Source: Chondrosia reniformis (taxonomy: Eukaryota; Porifera; Demospongiae; Chondrillida; Chondrillidae). From it: a stretch of DNA of 64,000 bases. The position numbers and the translations under genes were made by a program. A model generated the notes under the pieces. That model was not told where the DNA came from. It did no database searches and saw nothing but the letters and a program-made list of their open reading frames with translations. The stretch lies in NCBI GenBank assembly GCA_947172415.1, contig OX359189.1, forward strand, positions 7,764,501 to 7,828,500, given 5' to 3'. Below, in pieces: positions 14,494 through 24,900 of the stretch. How positions within the stretch are numbered: position 1 is the first letter of the stretch; every line of letters begins with the position of its first letter.

Positions 14494-15005
14494 GTTACGC
14501 CTACCACAGACTAACCACTCCTACATCTAGTCTCGCGTAGCCCAGACCGCTATCTCGCCTCCATATTTATATTATGACGTCACACGGTCGGTGAGATAGG
14601 GGCTGGTCAATTGCCTATATATACCATTTTACGTTACATACGCGTATCTCGTATGAATATAATTATTTCCATGGTAACTGCATATTTAATGAGCGGTCTG
14701 GGCTACGCGAGACTATCCTACATCGGACTGGAAACGAATGACGCAATCGATTCGTAGCTTCGATTCCCGGAAGCGCTACTTGCATTCATCATTGGGCTAC
14801 AGTGCAATTAACCCCTGTGGAGTATAGGTACCTAGGTGTTTAGTTTTTATCTGAATCAACTGGGAGAGTGTAAAGGTTGCGCCTACCATAGACTAGCCAC
14901 TCCTACATCGGACTGGAAACGAATGACGCAATCGATTCTTAGCTTCGATTCCCGGAAGCGCTACTTGCATTCATCATTGGGGCTCCAGTACAATTAACCC
15001 CTGTG
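14494..15005. repeat. direct repeat, two units of about 135 bases, the first split by a MITE
   Basis: Unit 1 is 14494-14527 plus 14716-14821; unit 2 is 14872-15005. Shared blocks include GCCTACCA, CTACATCGGACTGGAAACGA, GCTTCGATTCCCGGAAGCGC and CAATTAACCCCTGTG. The TTCGATTCC block resembles a pol III B box, so a SINE-like origin is possible, but I find no convincing A box. Confidence 0.65.
14528..14715. mobile_element. 188-base MITE with perfect 24-base ends and 9-base target duplication
   Basis: The terminal inverted repeats begin TAGTCTCGCGTAGCCC and are perfect for 24 bases at both ends. The flanks are TCCTACATC at 14519-14527 and again at 14716-14724. The second unit of the surrounding repeat carries one TCCTACATC at 14901-14909 with no insertion, which is the empty site. 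Nine-base duplications are typical of Mutator-like (MULE) elements. Confidence 0.85.
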
Positions 15006-15377
15006 CCTCTGTTGTTTTGTACCTTTATTTCGTAAAAGGAAAATCCCTTCTTCGTAGGGCTTTGTCACAGTGGCGACTTTAGAACAGGAGCTCCAACACG
15101 GAAATATGACAGAACCACATATATACGTGTATAGACCATGAAACACATAAGGATGGATCGAAATTATTACGCAATAATGCTCTGGGTTAGAGTGTGGGTG
15201 TGGCTAGGGTCAGAGTTAGGTTAGGTTTATACTATATTGCCTAACATTTTTCGCTGACGTTGACGTTTCATCCTTATATATATGTGCCATCTACCCCTGC
15301 GGTTTTTCTCAGAGGTTGTATATAAATCGTCCTTTATTGGAGAGAGCCCATGTTTTGTAATCCTGAAGGGTCCCTGT

Positions 15378-18300
15378 ATGAGACGCAGTATGAAAGCTAT
15401 TCGATTACTATATATAACTCTCCTCTTTCTGGAAGCATCAGGTGATTTAGTATTTGTAACTAACAATATTCGTCTATTAACGTCATTCCAACCCGAGTCT
15501 GAAGGTGCGGTTAAGGTCTTCTTATGCTAAAAGATGCTATACGTAGACTGTAGCTGGTTCATGGACCACCAGGAAACGGTGGTCCCACTTGCAGTACTTT
15601 CTACTTAACCAGCCACTAAATGAGGATTATATTTATCAGACAGTACGGGATACGTCTCTAAGTAAGAATGGCCGAAAAAACATGGCCCTATCTAATGTAT
15701 TACCAATTAGCACCTCATAAATCACCAACGAAGCGATTTTCGGTTATATTCGGTTATTTTCAGCCATTAATGCACGCTTTTCTAAATGCCAAAACATGTT
15801 TCGACGCTCTACACGCTTTACAGCGTTCAAACCAGGAATAGGCCCATTTCCAAAATTCATTTATTTCTTCTGTCAAATGGACTACTAGTCTAGCGTTAAT
15901 ATGCGAACTTATGCGGACACGTAAAAATTATAATTCGTCATAAATATTTCCGAACTAGGGAACAGACAGCCTTAAGTCCGAATGCGTTCTACAAGAAGCA
16001 TGTTAATTGTGAAAAGCGAAAATTGTGGTCTTCTCGGGCCGCCATTTTTAGATTTCCTTTACTTGTACATATGTGGTATATATGTAATATCTACTTTTTA
16101 TATTTGTATAAGATGGCGCTTCATCTGTGATCAGTCTGAAAGGCTCATCAGCTGTTTGTTATGGAAATGAATATCAGTTAATCTGTAATCATCCAGATTT
16201 GACCCAATCTAGTAGATTTCTAAGAACAGTATACTGGAAGAAGAATGGATTTGATTTGGTACATCATGCAATGGAGAGCAGTGTCACTATCAACTCAACA
16301 GCATCAGCTTTAAACATTACAGTTACAAGGGAAATTTTTATTAATGAAGAGAATGTGTATAATTGTTATATTGTTGATCAGAGAATAGCAATGGAAGAGT
16401 TAAGTAATGACTTGGAGTTAAAAATATTAGGTTAGTGTGTATAATAAGTATATTAAACAATGCACATGCAGCTCCATTTTCGGTTATACCTTAAAAACCT
16501 TAGAATGCAATGGTCTATTTTAAAAAAGCTTATTTTTGATTTTATAAGTACATGTACGGTAGAGTGTGCACAATGACTCTTAGACTAGATCTCAATTGCA
16601 TTGTATAATGCACTTCATAACTCCATTTAATGTTAACTGTTTCCTTGAAATGAAGAACCCTTAGAATACTCCAGTCCATTTTATATAAATTTGTTTGATT
16701 TTGTAGAGAAGCCCAACAATATCCTCAACCAACACTGTTTACCCTAAGTAACTAATCTAATTTTAAGTCTACGTATATCCTCTTAATGCTTCCTTCGTAT
16801 AGACATGATAACCATATTTTTGAAACATTTTATAATTAATTATTAGAATTATTATTCTTGATTGTTCTTGCAAAACTTATAAATAGAGCAAGTGTTGGAA
16901 CAAACAAAATGACTATATACATTAATTATATATAAGTATAAGGATCTCTTTATTCCATTGTTTTATTGATTATTGCTTGCATATCTATACATATGCATCC
17001 CCAATGTTATATAATAAATGCATTTATGTTTGTCTATCAGGAGTTACTATGCCAGATGTTACATTCCAAAGTAAAATTTATGAAATGACACTAACATGGA
17101 CTCACACTGTCCATGACTGTTACAAGGATATAGTATTCACCTACAGTGTAATGCATTGTTTTACTAATGGGAGTTCTTGCAGTTTCCACATAACTGAAAA
17201 TAAAGAACACACTATAAGTGAATTGGAACCATCTACAAACTATTCTGTGACAGTTACTGCATCTTCTAAGGAGAATCCGGATATTTATAGTAATCCTGGT
17301 AATATTGAAACAGCTACTTTAGGTACGTATATAACATGTGTATACTGTACATATGTCTTATGTATATACTTAGCACATGTATACATGTTTTGCTAGATCT
17401 AAGTTGTTTATGTACACAAGTGTATTTCTCCTATCATAGATCCTATAGGCATTTCAGTTTCACCACAGACAGTGTGCTATGGTCAATCAGTTGTTGTCTC
17501 TTGTTACTACGATAGCCTGATAAATAATGGGTCAATCTATAGTGAGACAAACATACTTGTGGACAATGAAGTATATAGATTAGATAACAGTCATATGAAG
17601 AACATTGATATTTCAGCTGAAGATAGCAGTTTAGTAGATGGAGAAGTTGAAATCTCTTGTACTATTGTGTATGCTGATGGTAGTATGGAGAAAAGTACTG
17701 AAGTTGTTGTGAAAGGAACATGTAAGTTTAGATTTAATTATATCAATCTCAGCATATTAAACACTAACTACAGTGGCGTGGGAACACTTTATTAGGGGTG
17801 GGCAGCCAAACTTTTGTCAACACAATTGTGCAACTCATTAAATGGCTTACAAGCCAGTCGGTTGCAGCCAGTTCATTATGATTTGGCCATATCAAACGAA
17901 AAGGAGTAAAGCTGTTAGTGTGAGGCCCCGGTTCCAATGCCTATACGTATATGTACTAATAATTGGCCATTTCTATTTTATAAATATTGGTAAAGTTTAG
18001 CTTATACATGTTATACTTATTAAGCAGGGTTACAAATACTTTAAGTTAAAATCAACCTTTAAAACCTTCCTATCCCGGCAGCCTCTAGTTAGAATCAAGT
18101 ATAAGCAAAAAGTAGCTAGTATGCTTAAGGACTGTCTTGTGTTACCCCACATTGTGTTACCCCACCTCCAAAGAAATGTTACTACTAGAAGACCTAAGGG
18201 TAGACTTATGTAATATGTCCTATTTGTGTCCATAGTTATGCTGAGTCTGTTTTTATCTATACAAGCAAGATTTCTAATAGAAAAGTTAATTCGACCTACA

Positions 18301-19950
18301 TTCCTTTCATAAAATTATATTTCATCATGTGTCTTAGTTAACACCTTATTTAATTTTTGGCGCCAAAATAGTGTATATATGGCCCCTAGATTTAGCATAG
18401 AGAGCCAAGGATTCACAGAAGATCAAGATTAAGAAAAGACAAAGACTCCCAGGATCACTGGTGAAGGGTGGAATTCCCAGAAACGGCAGTCTGACCCAGT
18501 GGAAAAGAAGATGAAAGAAGGGAAAAGAAAGAAGAAAAGACTCCTGTATCCTCATCCAAAAGCTCTCTTCAGGTTTAGTTCCCCTATGGGCTCTTTTACA
18601 GAATAGGCATATAGCATGTAGGAAAATGGTATCTTAGATTTTTCACGTATGTATATCAGTAATTTAGTGTTTTCTTATGCACGGTTATGTTTTATAGCCA
18701 TGGTCTTTTTAAAGATAAGCTCCCAAATAAATATAAATTTCTTAAACATTCAGGGCCGAGGGAAGCTAGAAAATTATGGTCAGGCCATAGATGCAACTTG
18801 ATAAACTTTAATACGCATGTAAATGCACTCCGGTTCAGCCTATAGGTGGTCAAAGGGTATGCCTGTCAGTATCTTACCCTCTTTGAGATTGATTTTGGTG
18901 CATTTTTAGCTGACAGTGTATATAAATTACTAACAGCAGAAAATTTCACACTAATGACGTATAATGATGCAATGTTCCATAATAGCCAACGTTCGATATG
19001 AATCAGTTTCATTTAGCGACATCGTACCAGTCATAATAAATAAACAGAAATTGTGCTTCAGGTCATAGCTTGGGTATAAAGTTTCTGCTTTAATATTAAT
19101 AGATTTTATTCCTCCTGTTCAACTTAATGTCGACCTTCAAAGCACTAGTATTTCTTTAAATATATATGGAATTTACAACAATATTACGTTTTTTTAGAAT
19201 TCTAGTGACCAACTTACATTCAATAAATTGTTCCTGAGTCAATGTACAGAGATAAATACATGACTATAAGCTTATTATTTGAAATTTTTATGTAGTGTGT
19301 GTCTATATATGTAATTTATAGTTTAAAATTAATTAGGTAAAAGTATGTATATTGGACATTGCTTTCTTTTTAAATTTAATATAGATTTGTTCTCTCCAGC
19401 TGAACTAAATGTTGACCCTCAAAGCACTAGCATTTCTTTAAGTTGGGAATATTACAACAATTGTTCTTTGACAAGCTGTACCTTCATGTATGAGGTAACA
19501 TGGCAACAGAGTGAAAATGGATCCAATTTGAGGAATACAACCACTACTGAAACATCCTACACTATTGAAGGTCTTACTCCTGGTACATCTTATAAGATTG
19601 GAGTTGGAACTTATTGTAAAGAGAACCCAACTATTAGGAGTGAAGGGAAAACTGGATTATATAAAACATTAGCTGCAGCTGCTAATACTAGTAAGTTAAT
19701 TTCGTATAATACCAATGTAATATTGCTGTGGTTTACTCTAGGTATTGTTGACCTTGCTATATATACAGGTACTTCTGATCTAATGGTCATCCTTGGTATT
19801 GCAATTGGTGTTTCAGTAGTATGCATCATCTTATTCGCTATAGTTTTAATAGTTATAGTTGCATTTGTGCACATATGTGTAAAGAATAAAGGGACGTCTC
19901 GGGGGGATGAGGATATTATTATGGATCCTCTAAGTAAAAAAGATATATGA
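15378..19950 (+). CDS. receptor D: Ig-FN3-Ig-FN3 transmembrane protein, A-type
   Basis: Six exons: 15378-15441 signal peptide (MRRSMKAIRLLYITLLF), 16113-16430 Ig1, 17041-17322 FN3-1, 17440-17721 Ig2, 19385-19690 FN3-2, 19769-19950 membrane helix and tail. All internal introns are phase 1, and 477 residues are open. Ig1 (VCYGNEYQLICNH) and Ig2 (TVCYGQSVVVSCYY) place it with A, G1 and G2. The helix (VSVVCIILFAIVLIVIVAF) is followed by a charged tail ending DIIMDPLSKKDI. The 78-base intron before the membrane exon (19691-19768) is in frame and stop-free, so its retention would add 26 mostly hydrophobic residues. The signal exon donor is a weaker GTGATT. Introns hold decayed MYST and FN3 fragments. 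Confidence 0.83.
15895..16050. repeat. dispersed repeat, inverted relative to 52294-52431
   Basis: The reverse complement of this segment matches 52294-52431 over most of its length (AAAAATGGCGGCC next to GAGAAGACCACAATT, then GGCTGTCT and TTACGTGTC). It lies in intron 1 of receptor D. No coding capacity. Confidence 0.6.
18490..18635 (+). pseudogene. decayed fragment of the MYST gene inside a receptor D intron
   Basis: Similar to 29575-29703 in the 5' part of MYST copy 2: CCCAGTGGAAAAGAAG, then CTCCTGTAT, CCAAAAGCTCTC and GGTTTAGTTCCCC, followed by a shared ATAG...GGAAA...TGGTAT stretch. The reading frame is not conserved. Confidence 0.5.
19084..19190 (+). pseudogene. decayed duplicate FN3 exon start in receptor D intron 4
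   Basis: TTCCTCCTGTTCAACTTAATG followed by CAAAGCACTAGTATTTCTTT mirrors the beginning of the real FN3-2 exon at 19385 (CTCTCCAGCTGAACTAAATG). It loses similarity after about 80 bases and contains stops in all relevant frames. The region after it (about 19190-19384) matches the complement of the gene B intron at about 9609-9830. Confidence 0.5.
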
Positions 19951-21470
19951 TCACCTGATGAGTCACATGACAATATTACTAGTATGCCACACCCCAGCAA
20001 GTATAATGTTATTAATTTGGAAAACTGCATAAATTATATAATGACGGTTTGCTTTGATGTATTTTCCTTTATATATTATATAGTTTGGTATAAGGAGAAT
20101 TTTTAATAATGATTTAATGGTCATGCATGTGCATAATTAATTGTTAGGGCCATTGCAACAATAATTATGGGGACACAACAGACATGCAGATCTAGAGGTT
20201 GCTGTACCTAATTCAGTGTTTCATCAGCAACCACCATTTTTTCAAATGCATGGTTTGATTACACCATACTGATATGCAAAATTGTTTTTACATCTATCAA
20301 GTCATGGGTGCTATATAGTGCATGACTCAGGGATGTCGCCATTAGTACAGATCATAAGAATGTTTTATAAAGCTAAATATAATGACTATATATATAATAA
20401 TTATATAAGCTAGCTATATACAAATCAATTGTACATGCACTACACTAGCTATAGTTTGCAATTGATCTCAGAGAAGAGAACTAGTGTATGGGAGACATCC
20501 ACATCACTTCTTATCTGTGCAGTTACTTATAATGCTCCTGGTACTATATGTTGACTAGTAGGCCTATAGCTATAAAAACATGCATGTCAGAAGTTGCTTC
20601 AGTCTTGGATTGCAGTTGTTCCAGTTGACCATGCAGGCCCTGCATGTCCATCTTTAGACTGAAACTACAGCTGGACCAGGGTCTGTATATACAATTGGGA
20701 GTGGGCTAGTTACGTATGCATAGAGATGACAATTTTTACGAGTTTGACGATTTTTGTGACCTCTATAGTACTAATCTTAAAAATAATCAGGATGAGAAAA
20801 ATTACAATTGCATGATTATATATATAGTTAGATTGTCAACACTCTGTATCCTTGCTAGATTCAACCCTCTATATAGTTCCAAAGGAGTAATTTAGTGTAT
20901 GTTAGATTTTTTGTTCATATAATCGATTCCTTCACATGAGCCATGAGCAAAATAATCCAAGAGAAGTCAGAGGATATACTGCATGGTGTAGCCTTGAAGG
21001 TGAAGTGTGAAGTTATATATCCTTGAATGAGCTTTGAATTCCAAGAAGTCTTAGTCTGATCTTATTTGGTTGTTTTTATTTCATGCCTTCTGAAACCTGA
21101 GATTTGATCCAATGGTATATGTGTATATGCTTAATTTTCAGTATGCCACTTCTGTATGGTTAGCCTTATCACATGATTTTTGTCTTGTTTTATATATACA
21201 CTGCATATTTTAGATGGGCTAGTTTAGTTTCACATAGTTCAACCACTTTAATCAATATAATAGACACCTATATGTACATAGAAAGTAATGCTGAAACTTA
21301 TATACAAATAAACATGACAATTTTATCTATTTATGAAGTAATTCATAATTAACTTTTAATTTCCTAATCAGTTGAGCTGATCTATACCCCATTACTATGG
21401 CAACGAACTAATAATGGGAGCAGTTACTGCTTATATAAGCATGCCACAATATATAATTTGAGGCTACATA
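19951..21470. other. intergenic region between receptors D and E
   Basis: I see no gene here. Around 21140-21215 there is a stretch (CTTCTGTATGGTTAGCCTTATCA) shared with the dispersed repeat family at 32640-32770, 46600-46720 and 51990-52150. Confidence 0.4.
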
Positions 21471-21833
21471 TACCATATGCGTACAAATTTTCGCGGGACG
21501 TATATTTCCAGCACAGAGGTTCGCGAAAATAAAATGCTAAAATTCCCAGACCTACGTATCTCGTGTGGTGTAGAATGTCCGCGAAGACGAACAAGGATTA
21601 CTTTAAGACCGTAGAGGTTTATACGTGGCATATCTAAAGCAGCAGTGCTCCTCAAAAGCTCCAGTAATGTTCGGTAAACGTCTGATTTCTCCAGCTGCAG
21701 TTGTTGATATATAGCATCATGCCATGGGGACATGTACACTAGGGGCTTCATGATATTGAAATGCGAAAATCCTCACCATGGGGGCATTCGCGAAATATAT
21801 ACCTCCCGCGAAAATTTGTACGCATATATGGTT
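21471..21833. mobile_element. 363-base foldback element
   Basis: Terminal inverted repeats: left CCATATGCGTACAAATTTTC, continuing GCGGGA; right its complement with a 2-base expansion (CCATATATGCGTACAAATTT). Subterminal TTCGCGAA blocks also pair. The open frame inside (21464-21751 on the minus strand) has no recognised content. It lies about 80 bases upstream of the receptor E start codon, so it may affect that promoter. Confidence 0.75.
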
Positions 21834-21915
21834 ATAAATTTATATATCTATACATCCGCTTTATTAGTGTGACACTTACAACACCACTTTTGAAACAGCC
21901 AACGTTCGTTACAAG

Positions 21916-24900
21916 ATGAATGTGGGTCTAGTGTTGATGATACTGTTCTTATTAACAAATAGCTGTAAGGATTATGATGTGTATTTATTCAATGTTATTG
22001 TGATTAGAGCTAGCTAGTATGTATTTCGATTTTACAACCTTTTAATACTACGCAGTTGCCTGATTTCTTCACCTAGGATAAGCAGGGAAATTTTTCAAGG
22101 AGCGAGTGTAAAGGATTTTAAATGATTGCCATGAATAAATCCAAAGTTGCCTCCTTAACTGATACTATATGGCGGCAATGTTTTTGGGTCATACGTATAT
22201 ACTCCCTGCGATAGCCCCTGGTGTATTTCATGAATTGCTGGATGAAGTATCAGTATATATAATTGCCACACTGCTCAAGAAAGGATGGCTATGCAGCTAT
22301 CACAAAAGTCCTCCCCCAGACCAAATGGTTGGTTCAGGGCAACCAAACCTAGCTAGCCTAGTTAGTCTGTAAGGCAAAAAAGCAGCCCGAGGTAAAGTGG
22401 ACTTCTGCTGGATTTGAACTGGTGACCTTCAGCTTTGTACACTGATGCTCTGCCTTTTGAGCTATAAGAAGCCCATCCAACAGAGCAGCCACAGGTCCTC
22501 TCTAAGAACCACTAATCCTCAATAAATGCTGCACAATATTCATTCAAAGAGTTCAATCTATGTGAGTTGGCTTACAGACTAACTAGGCTAGGCTAGGTTT
22601 GGTTGTCCTAGACTTTCTATAACCATTTGGTCTGGGGGGAGGACTTTTGTGATGGCTATATATAGCCATCCTTTCTTGAGCAGTGTGGTAATTATACTGA
22701 TATGTTGAGTCCACTCACATAGATTGAACTCTTTGAATGAATATATAAGTATATTGCTGATATTTAAAAAAAATTCATATTCAATATTTACATGAAATTT
22801 CTAATTTTCAGCTTCTACAATCAACATAATGATTGAGGGAAGTGATAGTGTCACTGTATGCTTTGGTCAACAAGTACGATTGCTGTGTATTCATCCGGTG
22901 ATTGATCCTACTAAGTACTATCCTAAACCAAGCTGGTTAAGAAATGGATTAGATATCTTTCCTGAGGGGGAAATAACCATTAATGAAACAGCTGTTGCTC
23001 TGGACATCCTTGTAAAAAGGAAAGATTTTGAGAATATAAATATGGTTACTTATGAATGTATTCTACGAAGGAGGGATTTCACAATAGAAAAGAGCAATGC
23101 AGTCTTGCTGAATCCACCAGGTTCCTAATATAGATGTTTGGCTATATCATCTCCCAATGAAAAAGGGAAGTTAATTGCGCTGAGCCATGCAAAATCTATG
23201 ATGGTAAGCAAAAAATCATCACTGGAAAGTATTACTACAAACCAGCCAAGTGACCAAAGTCCTATTAAATTGGCAACCAGTGATCACCTCCCAATCATCA
23301 AAGATGGAAAAATTAATCAAAGAACCACAGACAACTGTTTTGCCCTCATTTGGGCTCATCTGTGCAGGCTCAGTGCAATTAATTCCCCTTTTTTCAATCA
23401 CCTTTGAAACACTTGTGGTTTTCATTAATAAACGAAGATGGAGGCTGCAGTCTAAATATATATAAGTGAGACTGAGCGTTCACAATGATTAATAAGCGAA
23501 GACAGTCATCCAACTCACCATCGATCATTGAAGTGGCCCACACTGATAAGGCCAAATGAGAGCAAAACAGTTGTCTGTGGTTCTTTGAATTTTTTCCATC
23601 TTGGATGACTGGGGGATCATTAATTGCCAATTTAATAGGATTTCAGTCCCCCAGCCAAGATTAGACTTTGGTCACTTGGCTGGTTTGGTGTACATGTATT
23701 ACTTTCCAGTGATGATTTTTTGCTTATATACCTTCATATATATACATGTATATCCCTTAACCTATTGGCTATATATATAGAGCTTAGATTATATATACAT
23801 ACATATAAAGATATATTATGCAACTGTATATATTTAATAGGAAAACCAGGAATACCCACTCTCTCTCAGTATCAGGAGAGAAGCAAATCGCTTTCTTTTA
23901 ATTGGGAACACAGCACTTCACAGTGCTTTTTTTCCATTTCCTTCACCATCTCATGGTGTACTGTTGAGAATAGAGTACCTGATGTATCAACATGTAACTC
24001 AACTACTACATCCACTACTGACATTACACTATCTAACCTGATTCCTAGTACTACATATCATGTAAACATTACAGCACAGAGTACAGATCTGGAAAATAGC
24101 ACTATCAGAAGTGATACAGTGGAGATGGAAGTTAATACTCTCAGTATGTTTATTTTTTGTGTTTGAAATTACCATAGTACATATAATATGTTATTGTCTT
24201 TATAGTTGGACCTATGCTGACAGTTAATAAAGATATATTTTGTTATGACAGACAAGTCCAACTCACCTGTCACCATCATGATATAACAGATATTACATCA
24301 AGTGGACCCATCTTCAATCAGACCAGTCCTGTAGTGTGGATGAAGGATGGAGAGAAGAATGATCTAGCTGATACATACGATATGGTTGTATCCCAGAGTA
24401 ATACTGAGACAGTTGTGAGTGTGACAACAAGAAAGAGTGTCTTCCCCAATGGAGAGGCTAACTACTCTTGTGCTGTTGTGTATGCTGATGGTAGTATGGA
24501 GGAGAGTGAATCTGTGACTGTAATCATGCAAGGTATACAGTATGTATTTTATATAGTTGAATGTTTTAGCATACTGCTGATATTCCTTCAGAGTCTCCCC
24601 TTCCTCCAACCTCACCGACATCAAACTATTCTGATACAAGTATCTCCTTGCAGTGGTCCCACAGGAATGATTGTTTTGAGAACTGCACCTTCATATATGA
24701 AGTAACATGGAGGGAATTAGAAGATTCAAGTTCAATAAGAGCAACTATTAACATGACATCCTACACTATTGAAAGGCTTTCTCCTGATACATCTTATAAT
24801 ATCGAAATTCGAGCTTATTGTAAGGAGGACCTTAATGTAAGGAGTGACAGTTTACATGTATTCATAACTACATCTGAGCTAGATTCATGTAAGTACATAG

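Larger units (their letters stand above)
14420..15377. promoter_or_regulatory. head-to-head region between receptors C and D
   Basis: About 0.96 kb separates the start codons of C (minus) and D (plus), so both promoters should lie here. Most of the space is taken by a directly repeated unit and a MITE (listed separately). No TATA box stands out. Confidence 0.4.

Noticed and set aside
19611..20030. 139-codon open frame on the minus strand
   Set aside because: Lies opposite the FN3-2 and membrane exons of receptor D, which have full splice and domain support. It is a shadow frame.
22399..22472. Functional tRNA-Cys gene
   Set aside because: The T stem pairs poorly, the acceptor stem has mispairs, and it sits inside a foldback repeat. 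Kept only as a tRNA-like sequence.
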